DNA of 64,000 nucleotides from Pseudomonas gingeri. Its GTDB lineage: Bacteria; Pseudomonadota; Gammaproteobacteria; Pseudomonadales; Pseudomonadaceae. A model generated the notes under the pieces. That model was not told where the DNA came from. It ran no database searches and saw nothing but the letters and a program-made list of their open reading frames with translations. Positions 47,239-59,199 of this stretch are shown here, piece by piece. Where the stretch lies: positions 102,145-166,144 of the forward strand of contig NZ_JACAPR010000023.1 in NCBI RefSeq assembly GCF_013385635.1, given 5' to 3'. The position numbers and the translations under genes were made by a program. Each line of letters opens with the position of its first letter. Position 1 is the stretch's first letter.

Positions 47239-49626
47239 ATGAAACGTCTGCTGCTAACTGCGGTTCTCACCGTATTGATGATCGCCGAAGTTCACGCCGA
47301 GTCCTTCACTATCTCCGATATTCGTGTCAACGGCCTCCAGCGGGTATCCGCTGGTAGCGTGTTTGGCGCGTTACCGTTGAACGTCGGGGAGCAAGCGGAT
47401 GACCGTCGCCTGGTGGAATCCACTCGTGCGTTGTTCAAAACCGGTTTCTTCCAGGATATCCAACTGGGCCGCGACGGTAACGTCCTGGTCATCACGGTCG
47501 TCGAGCGGCCTTCGGTGGCCAGTATCGATATCGAAGGCAACAAGGCCATTTCGACCGATGACCTGATGAAGGGTCTGAAGCAATCAGGCCTGGCCGAAGG
47601 CGAAATCTTCCAGCGCGCAACCCTCGAGGGTGTTCGTAACGAACTCCAGCGCCAGTACGTGGCCCAGGGCCGCTATTCCGCCGAGGTCGAGACCGAAGTG
47701 GTGCCGCAGCCACGCAACCGCGTCGGTCTGAAGATCAAGATCAACGAGGGTACCGTTGCCGCCATCCAGCACATCAACGTGGTGGGTAATACGGTATTCC
47801 CTGACGAAGACCTGATCGACCTGTTCGAACTCAAGACCACCAACTGGTTGTCGTTCTTCAAGAACGACGACAAGTATGCCCGTGAAAAACTGTCCGGTGA
47901 CCTGGAGCGCCTGCGCTCCTATTACCTGGACCGTGGCTATATCAACATGGATATCGCTTCGACCCAGGTTTCGATCACCCCGGACAAGAAAAACGTCTAT
48001 ATCACCGTCAACGTCACCGAAGGCCAGAAGTACAAGGTTCGCGACGTGAAACTCAGCGGCGACCTGAAAGTGCCTGAAGACCAGGTCAAGTCGCTGTTGC
48101 TGGTCGAGAAGGGCCAGGTGTTCTCGCGCAAGCTGATGACCACCACTTCGGAGCTGATCACCCGCCGCCTGGGTAACGATGGCTACACCTTCGCCAACGT
48201 CAACGGCGTGCCGACGCCACACGATGACGACCACACCGTCGATATCACTTTTGTGGTCGATCCGGGCAAGCGTGCCTACGTCAACCGTATCAATTTCCGT
48301 GGCAACACCAAGTCCGCGGACGAAGTACTGCGTCGTGAAATGCGTCAGATGGAAGGCGGTTGGGCTTCCACCTACCTGATCGACCAGTCCAAGACCCGTC
48401 TTGAGCGCCTGGGCTTCTTTAAAGAAGTCAACGTCGAGACTCCTGCGGTTCCTGGCGTCGACGACCAGGTTGACGTGAACTACGCCGTGGAAGAGCAGGC
48501 TTCGGGCTCGATCACCGCCAGCGTCGGTTTTGCCCAGAGCGCCGGTCTGATCCTCGGTGGTTCGATTACCCAGAACAACTTCCTCGGTACCGGTAACAAG
48601 GTCAGCATCGGCCTGACCCGCAGCGAATACCAGAGCCGCTACAACTTCGGCTACGTCGACCCCTACTGGACCGCCGACGGCGTCAGCCTGGGTTACAACG
48701 TGTTCTACCGCACCACCGACTACAAGGACCTCGACGTCGATGTAGCCAGCTACGCGGTAGACAGCCTGGGTGCCGGCGTCAGCGTGGGCTACCCGATCAG
48801 CGAGACTTCGCGCCTGACCTTCGGTCTGACTGCCCAGCAGGACAAGATCAAGACCGGCCTGTACACCGTGGACGAGATCTTCGACTTCGTGAACCGCGAA
48901 GGCGACAGCTACCTGAACTTCAAGGCATCGGCCGGCTGGTCGGAGTCGACCCTGAACAAGGGCGTCCTGGCCACCCGTGGTCACTCCCAGAGCCTGACCC
49001 TGGAAGCCACCACGCCGGGCAGCGACCTGTCGTTCTTCAAGCTCGACTACCGCGGCCAGGTGTTCACACCGCTGACTGACAACTACACCATGCGTTTCCA
49101 TACCGAACTGGGTTATGGCGACGGTTACGGCTCGACGAACGGTCTGCCGTTCTACGAGAACTACTATGCAGGTGGTTTCAACTCGGTTCGCGGCTTCAAG
49201 GACAGCACTTTGGGTCCTCGCGGTACGCCAAGCCGTGGTGTTGGCGTGACCGGTAACGTCGGTACCATTGCCGACTCGGACAACGATCCGCTGCCGTTCG
49301 GTGGTAACGTGCTGATCCAGGGTGGTGCGGAACTGCTGTTCCCGCTGCCGTTCGTGAAAGACCAGCGTTCCCTGCGCACCTCGGTATTCTGGGATGTGGG
49401 TAACGTGTTCGACTCCAAGTGCGATCAGGTCAAGAACACCAACGGTACGCCTTCGCAGACGCAGTGCAATGATATCAGCCTCACCAACCTCGCCAGTTCC
49501 GTTGGCGTGGGTGTGACCTGGGTCACCGCGCTCGGTCCGTTGAGTTTTGCTTTGGCCATGCCAATCAAGAAACCGGATAACGCTGAAACTCAGGTGTTCC
49601 AATTCTCCCTCGGTCAGACGTTCTAA
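47239..49626 (+). CDS. bamA: Outer membrane protein assembly factor BamA
   Basis: A 795-residue Omp85 protein that inserts beta-barrel proteins into the outer membrane. The signal peptide is MKRLLLTAVLTVLMIAEVHA. Five POTRA domains span about 21-425 (first ESFTISDIRVNGLQRVSAGS), followed by a 16-strand barrel with the conserved VRGF loop motif (FNSVRGFKDSTLGPRG). The C-terminal strand ends with Phe (QFSLGQTF), as in outer-membrane barrels. ATG 47239 follows AAAGGA; the open frame from 47212 has no signal-like start. It is followed by skp 45 bases later. Confidence 0.97.
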   Translation: MKRLLLTAVLTVLMIAEVHAESFTISDIRVNGLQRVSAGSVFGALPLNVGEQADDRRLVESTRALFKTGFFQDIQLGRDGNVLVITVVERPSVASIDIEGNKAISTDDLMKGLKQSGLAEGEIFQRATLEGVRNELQRQYVAQGRYSAEVETEVVPQPRNRVGLKIKINEGTVAAIQHINVVGNTVFPDEDLIDLFELKTTNWLSFFKNDDKYAREKLSGDLERLRSYYLDRGYINMDIASTQVSITPDKKNVYITVNVTEGQKYKVRDVKLSGDLKVPEDQVKSLLLVEKGQVFSRKLMTTTSELITRRLGNDGYTFANVNGVPTPHDDDHTVDITFVVDPGKRAYVNRINFRGNTKSADEVLRREMRQMEGGWASTYLIDQSKTRLERLGFFKEVNVETPAVPGVDDQVDVNYAVEEQASGSITASVGFAQSAGLILGGSITQNNFLGTGNKVSIGLTRSEYQSRYNFGYVDPYWTADGVSLGYNVFYRTTDYKDLDVDVASYAVDSLGAGVSVGYPISETSRLTFGLTAQQDKIKTGLYTVDEIFDFVNREGDSYLNFKASAGWSESTLNKGVLATRGHSQSLTLEATTPGSDLSFFKLDYRGQVFTPLTDNYTMRFHTELGYGDGYGSTNGLPFYENYYAGGFNSVRGFKDSTLGPRGTPSRGVGVTGNVGTIADSDNDPLPFGGNVLIQGGAELLFPLPFVKDQRSLRTSVFWDVGNVFDSKCDQVKNTNGTPSQTQCNDISLTNLASSVGVGVTWVTALGPLSFALAMPIKKPDNAETQVFQFSLGQTF

Positions 49627-49671
49627 CGGTCTGACCCAAGATAACGACAATGGATTTTGTAGGAGTTTATC

Positions 49672-50175
49672 GTGCGTAAGTTGACTCAACTGGTGCTGCT
49701 GGCGACTGTCTTGGTAGCGACCCCGGCATTTGCCGAAATGAAAATCGCAGTCCTGAACTACCAGATGGCCTTGCTGGAATCCGACGCGGCCAAGAAATAC
49801 GCCGTGGATGCCGAGAAGAAGTTCGGCCCGCAACTGACCAAGCTGAAAACTCTGGAAAGCAGCGCCAAGGGCATCCAGGATCGTCTGGTCAGCGGTGGCG
49901 ACAAGATGCAGCAGGGCGAACGTGAGCGCCTTGAGCTGGAATTCAAGCAAAAGGCCCGTGACTTCCAGTTCCAGTCCAAGGAATTGAACGAAGCCAAGGC
50001 GGTTGCCGACCGTGAAATGCTCAAGCAGTTGAAGCCGAAACTGGACAGCGCGGTAGAAGAAGTCATCAAGAAAGGTGCCTTTGACCTGGTGTTCGAGCGT
50101 GGTGCAGTGATCGATGTCAAACCTCAGTACGACATCACTCGCCAGGTTATCGAGCGCATGAACCAGCTGAAGTAA
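49672..50175 (+). CDS. skp: Periplasmic chaperone Skp/OmpH
   Basis: A 167-residue periplasmic chaperone that carries unfolded outer-membrane proteins to BamA. It has a signal peptide (MRKLTQLVLLATVLVATPAFA, cleavage about residue 21), then a short beta segment (MKIAVLNYQMALL) and a long charged coiled coil (about 40-140) that forms the jellyfish tentacles. The start is GTG 49672 with a TAGGAG ribosome-binding site. The trimer-forming tail DITRQVIERMNQLK ends the protein. Operon with bamA and lpxD. Confidence 0.93.
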   Translation: MRKLTQLVLLATVLVATPAFAEMKIAVLNYQMALLESDAAKKYAVDAEKKFGPQLTKLKTLESSAKGIQDRLVSGGDKMQQGERERLELEFKQKARDFQFQSKELNEAKAVADREMLKQLKPKLDSAVEEVIKKGAFDLVFERGAVIDVKPQYDITRQVIERMNQLK

Positions 50176-50178
50176 TCC

Positions 50179-51234
50179 ATGACCGCGACTATCAAGCTCG
50201 GCCAATTGGCCGAGATCCTCGGCGCCACCCTGCGTGGCGACCCGGAGAAGGAAATCACTGGGCTGGCCACCTTGCAGGAGGCTGGCCCAGCTCAGTTGAG
50301 CTTTCTGGCAAATCCCCAATACCGTAAATACCTTGCAGACAGCCAGGCCGGTGCCGTGTTGCTCAAGACCGCCGATGCCGAGGCTTATGCCGGCGATTCG
50401 CTGGTCGTGGCCAACCCCTACCTGTCTTATGCCGGTATTTCGCACCTGTTCGATCCGAAACCCAAGGCCGCGCCGGGTATCCATCCGAGTGCGGTCGTGG
50501 CGGCGGATGCGCTGGTCGATCCGGCGGCGAGCATCGGCCCTTTCGTGGTGATCGAGAGCGGTGCGCGTATCGGTGCGGGCGTGACCATCGGCGCGCAGTG
50601 CTTTATCGGTGCTCGCTGTGAGATCGGCGAAGGTGGCTGGCTGGCTCCACGGGTGACCCTGTACCACGACGTGCGTATCGGCAAGCGTGTGGTGATCCAG
50701 TCCGGCGCGGTGCTCGGTGGTGAAGGCTTCGGCTTCGCCAACGAAAAGGGTATCTGGCACAAGATCGCCCAGATCGGCGGCGTGCTGGTCGGTGACGACG
50801 TGGAAATCGGCGTGAATACCGCCATCGATCGCGGCGCCTTGGCCGATACGATCCTCGGTAACGGCGTCAAGCTCGACAACCAGATCCAGATCGCCCATAA
50901 CGTCCAGGTGGGCGATCACACCGCAATGGCGGCCTGCTGCGGTATTTCCGGCAGCACCAAGATCGGCAAGCATTGCATGCTCGCCGGTGGCGTCGGCCTC
51001 GTGGGGCATATCGAGATTTGCGATAACGTTTTCCTGACCGGGATGACCATGGTGACCCACTCGATCACCGAGCCGGGCTCCTATTCTTCCGGTACGGCCA
51101 TGCAGCCGGCGGCCGAATGGCGCAAGAGCGCGGCGCGTATTCGCCAGCTCGACGACATCGCGCGACGACTGCGACAGCTGGAAAAACGTGTCGGGGACGT
51201 GACCCCGGACGCGGACGCTTCATCTGAAGGCTGA
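50179..51234 (+). CDS. lpxD: UDP-3-O-acylglucosamine N-acyltransferase
   Basis: A 351-residue hexapeptide-repeat acyltransferase of lipid A synthesis that adds the N-linked 3-hydroxyacyl chain. The N-terminal uridine-binding domain (about 1-100) contains LSFLANPQYRKYL. The left-handed beta-helix (about 105-300) has repeats such as IGPFVVIESGARIGAGVTIG. The catalytic His lies in NQIQIAHNVQVGDHTAMA. The C-terminal helix follows. It starts 3 bases after the skp stop. Confidence 0.97.
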   Translation: MTATIKLGQLAEILGATLRGDPEKEITGLATLQEAGPAQLSFLANPQYRKYLADSQAGAVLLKTADAEAYAGDSLVVANPYLSYAGISHLFDPKPKAAPGIHPSAVVAADALVDPAASIGPFVVIESGARIGAGVTIGAQCFIGARCEIGEGGWLAPRVTLYHDVRIGKRVVIQSGAVLGGEGFGFANEKGIWHKIAQIGGVLVGDDVEIGVNTAIDRGALADTILGNGVKLDNQIQIAHNVQVGDHTAMAACCGISGSTKIGKHCMLAGGVGLVGHIEICDNVFLTGMTMVTHSITEPGSYSSGTAMQPAAEWRKSAARIRQLDDIARRLRQLEKRVGDVTPDADASSEG

Positions 51235-51348
51235 TACCATTTCCATATCAAGTAGTCGCCAGAGTCTGTACGAAAGCTGCCTTCTTGATTTGCTAGAGGC
51301 GCGCGCCCGCGGCGTGCTCCCCATCTTTACTACAGGCTTCCCCACGAA
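51235..51348. other. Gap between lpxD and fabZ
   Basis: A 114-bp gap with no gene, in an otherwise tightly packed operon. No strong ribosome-binding site precedes the fabZ ATG. A GC-rich GCGCGCGCCCGCGGCGTGC run is present; no confident promoter was identified. Confidence 0.4.
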
Positions 51349-51789
51349 ATGATGGACATCAACGAGATTCGCGAATACCTGCCTCACCGTTACCCGTTCC
51401 TGCTGGTGGACCGGGTGGTGGAACTGGATGTCGAGGCCAAGCGCATTCGTGCCTACAAGAATGTCAGCATCAACGAGCCTTTCTTCAACGGTCACTTCCC
51501 TGCGCATCCGATCATGCCGGGCGTATTGATCATTGAGGCCATGGCCCAGGCTGCCGGCATCCTCGGTTTCAAGATCCTGGACGTGAAGCCTGCCGATGGC
51601 ACCCTTTACTATTTCGTCGGTTCCGACAAGCTGCGCTTCCGCCAGCCGGTCAAGCCGGGCGACCAGTTGATCCTCGAAGCCACCTTCATCAGTTGCAAGC
51701 GCAAGATCTGGAAGTTCGAGTGCCAGGCGTCGGTTGATGGCAAGCCGGTGTGCTCGGCCGAGATCATCTGTGCGGAACAGGCGGTATGA
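51349..51789 (+). CDS. fabZ: 3-hydroxyacyl-[ACP] dehydratase FabZ
   Basis: A 146-residue hot-dog-fold enzyme that dehydrates 3-hydroxyacyl-ACP in fatty-acid elongation, sharing the 3-hydroxymyristoyl-ACP pool with lipid A synthesis. The active-site His is in FFNGHFPAHPIMPG and the Glu in LIIEAMAQAAG. LPHRYPFLLVDRV is the standard opening. ATG 51349 or the adjacent ATG 51352 could be the start. It overlaps lpxA by 4 bases (ATGA). Confidence 0.97.
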   Translation: MMDINEIREYLPHRYPFLLVDRVVELDVEAKRIRAYKNVSINEPFFNGHFPAHPIMPGVLIIEAMAQAAGILGFKILDVKPADGTLYYFVGSDKLRFRQPVKPGDQLILEATFISCKRKIWKFECQASVDGKPVCSAEIICAEQAV

Positions 51790-52562
51790 GTTTGATTGAC
51801 CCTCGCGCAATCATCGATCCGGCGGCCGTGCTGGCCGACGGCGTTGAGGTCGGCCCCTGGTCGATCGTCGGCGCAGGTGTGGAAATCGGCGAGGGAACAG
51901 TGATCGGGCCGCATGTGATCCTCAAGGGCTCGACCCGGATCGGCAAGCACAACCACATCTACCAGTTTTCCTCGGTAGGTGAGGATACCCCTGATCTCAA
52001 GTACAAGGGCGAGGACACTCGCCTGGTGATCGGTGATCACAACATCATCCGCGAAGGCGTGACGATCCATCGTGGCACGGTCCAGGACCGTTCGGAAACC
52101 ACGCTGGGCGACCATAACCTGATCATGGCCTATGCCCATATAGGCCATGACAGCGTGATCGGCAACCACTGCATCCTGGTCAATAACACGGCGCTGGCCG
52201 GTCACGTACACGTGGATGACTGGGCGATCCTGTCCGGCTACACCCTGGTGCACCAGTTCTGCCATATCGGCGCCCACAGCTTCTCCGGGATGGGTACCGC
52301 CATCGGCAAGGACGTTCCGGCCTACGTCACGGTGTTCGGCAACCCGGCCGAAGCCCGCAGCATGAATTTCGAAGGCATGCGCCGTCGGGGCTTCAGCGAA
52401 GAAGTGATTCATGCGCTACGCCGGGCCTATAAGGTGGTGTATCGCCAGGGCCTGACCGTGGACCAGGCGATTGCCGAATTGGCCGAGCCTGCCGCGCAGT
52501 ACCCTGAAGTGGCAGTGTTTCTCGAATCGATCCAGTCCTCGACCCGCGGCATCACCCGCTGA
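51786..52562 (+). CDS. lpxA: UDP-N-acetylglucosamine O-acyltransferase
   Basis: A 258-residue trimeric left-handed beta-helix acyltransferase for the first step of lipid A synthesis. Hexapeptide repeats run from IDPAAVLADGVEVGPWSIV to about residue 185. The catalytic His is in NLIMAYAHIGHDSVIGNH. The C-terminal helical domain (about 190-258) contains MNFEGMRRRGFSEEVIHALRRAY. ATG 51786 overlaps the fabZ stop by 4 bases; the longer frame from 51750 lies inside fabZ. lpxB follows after 2 bases. Confidence 0.97.
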   Translation: MSLIDPRAIIDPAAVLADGVEVGPWSIVGAGVEIGEGTVIGPHVILKGSTRIGKHNHIYQFSSVGEDTPDLKYKGEDTRLVIGDHNIIREGVTIHRGTVQDRSETTLGDHNLIMAYAHIGHDSVIGNHCILVNNTALAGHVHVDDWAILSGYTLVHQFCHIGAHSFSGMGTAIGKDVPAYVTVFGNPAEARSMNFEGMRRRGFSEEVIHALRRAYKVVYRQGLTVDQAIAELAEPAAQYPEVAVFLESIQSSTRGITR

Positions 52563-52564
52563 TC

Positions 52565-53695
52565 ATGGCCAGCCTGCGTATTGCGCTGGTCGCTGGTGAA
52601 GCGTCCGGCGATATTCTCGGCTCCGGTCTGATGCGTGCCCTCAAGGCCCGGCACCCCGCTGTCGAGTTTATCGGGGTGGGCGGGCCGTTGATGGAGGCTG
52701 AGGGGCTGGTCTCCTACTTCCCCATGGAGCGCCTGTCGGTGATGGGCCTGGTCGAGGTCCTCGGACGCTTGCCCGAGCTGCTCAAGCGGCGCAAGACGCT
52801 GATCCAGACACTGATTGCCGAGAAACCGGACGTTTTCATCGGGATCGACGCGCCGGACTTCACTCTCAATATCGAACTCAAGCTGCGACGTGCCGGGATC
52901 AAGACCGTGCACTACGTCAGCCCGTCCGTCTGGGCCTGGCGCCAGAAGCGGGTGCTGAAGATCCGCGAAGGCTGTGACCTGATGCTGACGCTGTTGCCGT
53001 TCGAAGCGCGTTTCTACGAAGAGAAGGGCGTGCCGGTGCGGTTTGTCGGGCACACCCTGGCCGATACCATTCCGCTGCAGGCCGATCGGGCGGCAGCGCG
53101 TGCCGAACTCGGCTTGCCGGACGGTCCGCTGGTGGCCTTGATGCCGGGCAGTCGCGGCGGCGAAGTCGGGCGTCTGGGCGGTCTGTTCCTGGATACGGCG
53201 CAGCGCCTGCAGGCGATGCATCCCGGCATTCGTTTTGTCATGCCCTGCGCCAGTCCGCAGCGCCGCAGCCAGATCGAAGCCTTGCTGGTGGGGCGCGACC
53301 TGCCGCTGACCCTGCTCGACGGGCAGTCCCACAAGGCCCTGGCGGCCTGTGACGCGGTGTTGATAGCCTCCGGCACGGCAACCCTCGAAGCCTTGCTCTA
53401 CAAGCGCCCGATGGTGGTCGCCTACCGCCTGGCACCGCTGACGTTCTGGATTCTCAAGCGTTTGGTGAAAAGTCCCTATATCTCCCTGCCCAACCTGTTG
53501 GCCCAGCGTTTGCTGGTGCCCGAGTTGTTGCAGGATGACGCCACGCCCGATGCGCTGGCCAAGACCCTGTCGCCATTGATCGAGGATGGCCGGGAACAGA
53601 CCCGCAGTTTCGACGAGATCCACCGGACTTTGCGCCTGGATGCCTCGAACCAGGCCGCCGACGCGGTCCTGACTCTGATCGGAAAGCCTGTATGA
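52565..53695 (+). CDS. lpxB: Lipid-A-disaccharide synthase
   Basis: A 376-residue GT19 glycosyltransferase that joins UDP-diacylglucosamine and lipid X into the lipid A disaccharide. Conserved segments are IALVAGEASGDILGSGLM, FIGIDAPDFTLNIE, VHYVSPSVWAWRQKR, MPGSRGGEVGRL (donor site) and LIASGTATLEALLYKRPMVVAYR. The product is a peripheral inner-membrane protein. It overlaps rnhB by 4 bases (ATGA). The lpxD-fabZ-lpxA-lpxB order is conserved in proteobacteria. Confidence 0.97.
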   Translation: MASLRIALVAGEASGDILGSGLMRALKARHPAVEFIGVGGPLMEAEGLVSYFPMERLSVMGLVEVLGRLPELLKRRKTLIQTLIAEKPDVFIGIDAPDFTLNIELKLRRAGIKTVHYVSPSVWAWRQKRVLKIREGCDLMLTLLPFEARFYEEKGVPVRFVGHTLADTIPLQADRAAARAELGLPDGPLVALMPGSRGGEVGRLGGLFLDTAQRLQAMHPGIRFVMPCASPQRRSQIEALLVGRDLPLTLLDGQSHKALAACDAVLIASGTATLEALLYKRPMVVAYRLAPLTFWILKRLVKSPYISLPNLLAQRLLVPELLQDDATPDALAKTLSPLIEDGREQTRSFDEIHRTLRLDASNQAADAVLTLIGKPV

Positions 53696-54333
53696 GTAAC
53701 GTGAAGATGCAGATGGGGCTGGATTTCAGCCTGGTGGCAGATGCCGGGGAACTGGTAGCCGGCGTCGACGAAGTCGGTCGCGGTCCGCTCTGCGGTGCGG
53801 TGGTCACGGCGGCGGTGATCCTCGATCCCAAACGACCGATTCTCGGGCTGAACGACTCGAAGAAACTGACCGAGGCCCGGCGTGAAAAGCTTTATGACGA
53901 AATCCGCGAAAAAGCCCTGAGCTGGTGCATCGCCCGGGCCGAAGTCGAGGAAATCGACGAGCTGAATATTCTCCATGCCACCATGCTCGCGATGCAGCGT
54001 GCGGTCGCCGGCCTGCATATCCAGCCCAGGCTGGCGATGATTGATGGCAACCGCTGTCCGCAACTGCCAATGCCCTCGGAAGCGGTGGTCAAGGGCGATA
54101 GCAAGGTGCCGGCTATCGCCGCGGCGTCGATCCTGGCCAAAGTCAGCCGTGATCGTGAAATGGCTGCTTTCGAATTGATCTACCCGGGCTATGGCATTGG
54201 CGGGCACAAGGGCTACCCGACACCGGTCCACCTGGAAGCCTTGAACCGCCTGGGGCCGACGCCGATTCACCGGCGTTCGTTCGCGCCCGTGCGGCTGGCC
54301 TGGGAGGCCCGGGAGGGCCTCGTCGAGCTTTAG
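53692..54333 (+). CDS. rnhB: Ribonuclease HII
   Basis: A 213-residue endonuclease that removes RNA or single ribonucleotides from RNA-DNA hybrids. The catalytic DEDD residues appear in VAGVDEVGRGPLCG (Asp, Glu), MIDGNRCPQ (Asp) and AAASILAKVSRDREM (final Asp). KGYPTPVHLEALNRLGP is a family block. The ATG at 53692 overlaps the lpxB stop; ATG 53710 (MQMGLDF) is an alternative that better matches some relatives. A terminator follows at 54352-54384. Confidence 0.96.
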   Translation: MSNVKMQMGLDFSLVADAGELVAGVDEVGRGPLCGAVVTAAVILDPKRPILGLNDSKKLTEARREKLYDEIREKALSWCIARAEVEEIDELNILHATMLAMQRAVAGLHIQPRLAMIDGNRCPQLPMPSEAVVKGDSKVPAIAAASILAKVSRDREMAAFELIYPGYGIGGHKGYPTPVHLEALNRLGPTPIHRRSFAPVRLAWEAREGLVEL

Positions 54334-54351
54334 TCTGCTGATGTTTTAGCC

Positions 54352-54384
54352 AAGGCCCGGTACAATCCGGGCCTTGTCGTTTTT
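54352..54384 (+). terminator. Intrinsic terminator between rnhB and dnaE
   Basis: AAGGCCCGG-TACAAT-CCGGGCCTT, a perfect 9-bp stem with a 6-nt loop, then GTCG and TTTTT. It closes the lpx-rnhB unit, 20 bases before the dnaE start. Confidence 0.8.
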
Positions 54385-54404
54385 CATGCTTCTACAGGAT
54401 CACT

Positions 54405-57926
<3,522 letters not shown>

Positions 57927-58075
57927 GGTGGTGGTGCTATCCATGCACCCCGACCTTGAACTTATTTTTAATCTCGACCTGAGCGCGCCATATCCCTTAA
58001 GGTAGGGCGCGATACAGATCAATCGGCCGGCCAGGCTGTGTAAAAACTACTGTGCTCGACCCAAGACGGATGCTT
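57927..58075. other. Gap between dnaE and accA
   Basis: A 149-bp gap. It includes TTGAACTTATTTTTAATC and an imperfect GCGCGCC...GGGCGCG inverted repeat (about 57982-58010) that may form a hairpin. No coding potential was seen; an accA promoter is likely but was not fixed. Confidence 0.4.
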
Positions 58076-59023
58076 ATGAACCCGAATTTTCTTGATTTCG
58101 AACAGCCGATCGCTGACCTGCAAGCCAAGATCGAAGAACTGCGCTTGGTCGGTAATGACAATTCGCTGAACATCGGCGATGAAATCTCTCGCCTGCAAGA
58201 CAAGAGCAGCACGCTGACCGAAGACATTTTCGGCAAGCTGACCAGCTGGCAGATCGCGCGCCTGGCGCGTCATCCGCGCCGTCCATACACCCTGGACTAC
58301 ATCGAGCACATCTTCACCGAGTTCGATGAGCTGCACGGCGACCGTCATTTCTCCGACGATGCCGCGATCGTCGGTGGTATCGCCCGCCTGGAAGACCAGC
58401 CAGTGATGGTCATCGGTCACCAGAAAGGTCGTGAAGTGCGCGAGAAGGTTCGTCGCAACTTCGGCATGCCGCGCCCGGAAGGCTACCGCAAGGCCTGCCG
58501 CCTGATGGAAATGGCCGAGCGCTTCAAGATGCCGATCCTGACCTTTATCGACACGCCGGGTGCCTACCCGGGGATCGATGCCGAGGAACGCAACCAGAGC
58601 GAGGCCATTGCCTGGAACCTGCGGGTCATGGCGCGCCTGAAGACGCCGATCATTGCCACCGTTATCGGTGAGGGTGGTTCCGGCGGTGCACTGGCGATCG
58701 GTGTCTGCGACCAGTTGAACATGCTGCAGTATTCGACCTATGCGGTGATTTCCCCGGAAGGTTGCGCATCGATCCTCTGGAAAACCGCCGAGAAGGCCCC
58801 GGATGCCGCGGAAGCCATGGGCATTACCGCCGAGCGCCTGAAAGGCCTGGGTATCGTCGACAAGGTGATCGCCGAGCCACTGGGCGGTGCCCATCGTGAT
58901 CCGGTGGCCGCCGCCGCGTCGATCCGTGCCGAACTGAGCGCGCAACTGGCGATGTTGAAGAAATTCGACAACGATGCGCTGCTGGCCCGTCGCTATGAGC
59001 GATTGATGAGCTACGGTCTCTAA
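58076..59023 (+). CDS. accA: Acetyl-CoA carboxylase carboxyltransferase subunit alpha
   Basis: A 315-residue subunit that, with AccD, transfers CO2 from biotin to acetyl-CoA, giving malonyl-CoA for fatty-acid synthesis. Family blocks are NFLDFEQPIADLQAKIEEL, the ARHPRRPYTLDYI segment, FIDTPGAYPGIDAEERNQSEAIA and the oxyanion GEGGSGGALAIGV. The length is usual for AccA. ATG 58076 is preferred over an in-frame start at 58052. It stands after dnaE, the order known from many gammaproteobacteria. Confidence 0.97.
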   Translation: MNPNFLDFEQPIADLQAKIEELRLVGNDNSLNIGDEISRLQDKSSTLTEDIFGKLTSWQIARLARHPRRPYTLDYIEHIFTEFDELHGDRHFSDDAAIVGGIARLEDQPVMVIGHQKGREVREKVRRNFGMPRPEGYRKACRLMEMAERFKMPILTFIDTPGAYPGIDAEERNQSEAIAWNLRVMARLKTPIIATVIGEGGSGGALAIGVCDQLNMLQYSTYAVISPEGCASILWKTAEKAPDAAEAMGITAERLKGLGIVDKVIAEPLGGAHRDPVAAAASIRAELSAQLAMLKKFDNDALLARRYERLMSYGL

Positions 59024-59068
59024 GTGACCTGATGGAGCGCTCCCACGTTCGATGGGGGCGATCACCCT

Positions 59069-59148
59069 TGTAGGAGCCGGCTTGCCGGCGATTCGGGCCG
59101 TCGATGCAAGACTTTCTGGTCTCATCGCCGGCAAGCCGGCTCCTACAG
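59069..59148. repeat. REP pair between accA and tilS
   Basis: Perfect inverted arms TGTAGGAGCCGGCTTGCCGG and CCGGCAAGCCGGCTCCTACA with a linker of about 40 bases. It sits between two same-direction genes. Confidence 0.9.
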
Positions 59149-59199
59149 GTTTGTGTTTCAGTCAGGCTGACCGCAATGAGGCGAAAAGCGACCGAACTC

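Noticed and set aside
47584..51060. A 1158-codon minus-strand frame across bamA-skp-lpxD
   Set aside because: Composition is shadow-like and three well-defined genes occupy the plus strand.
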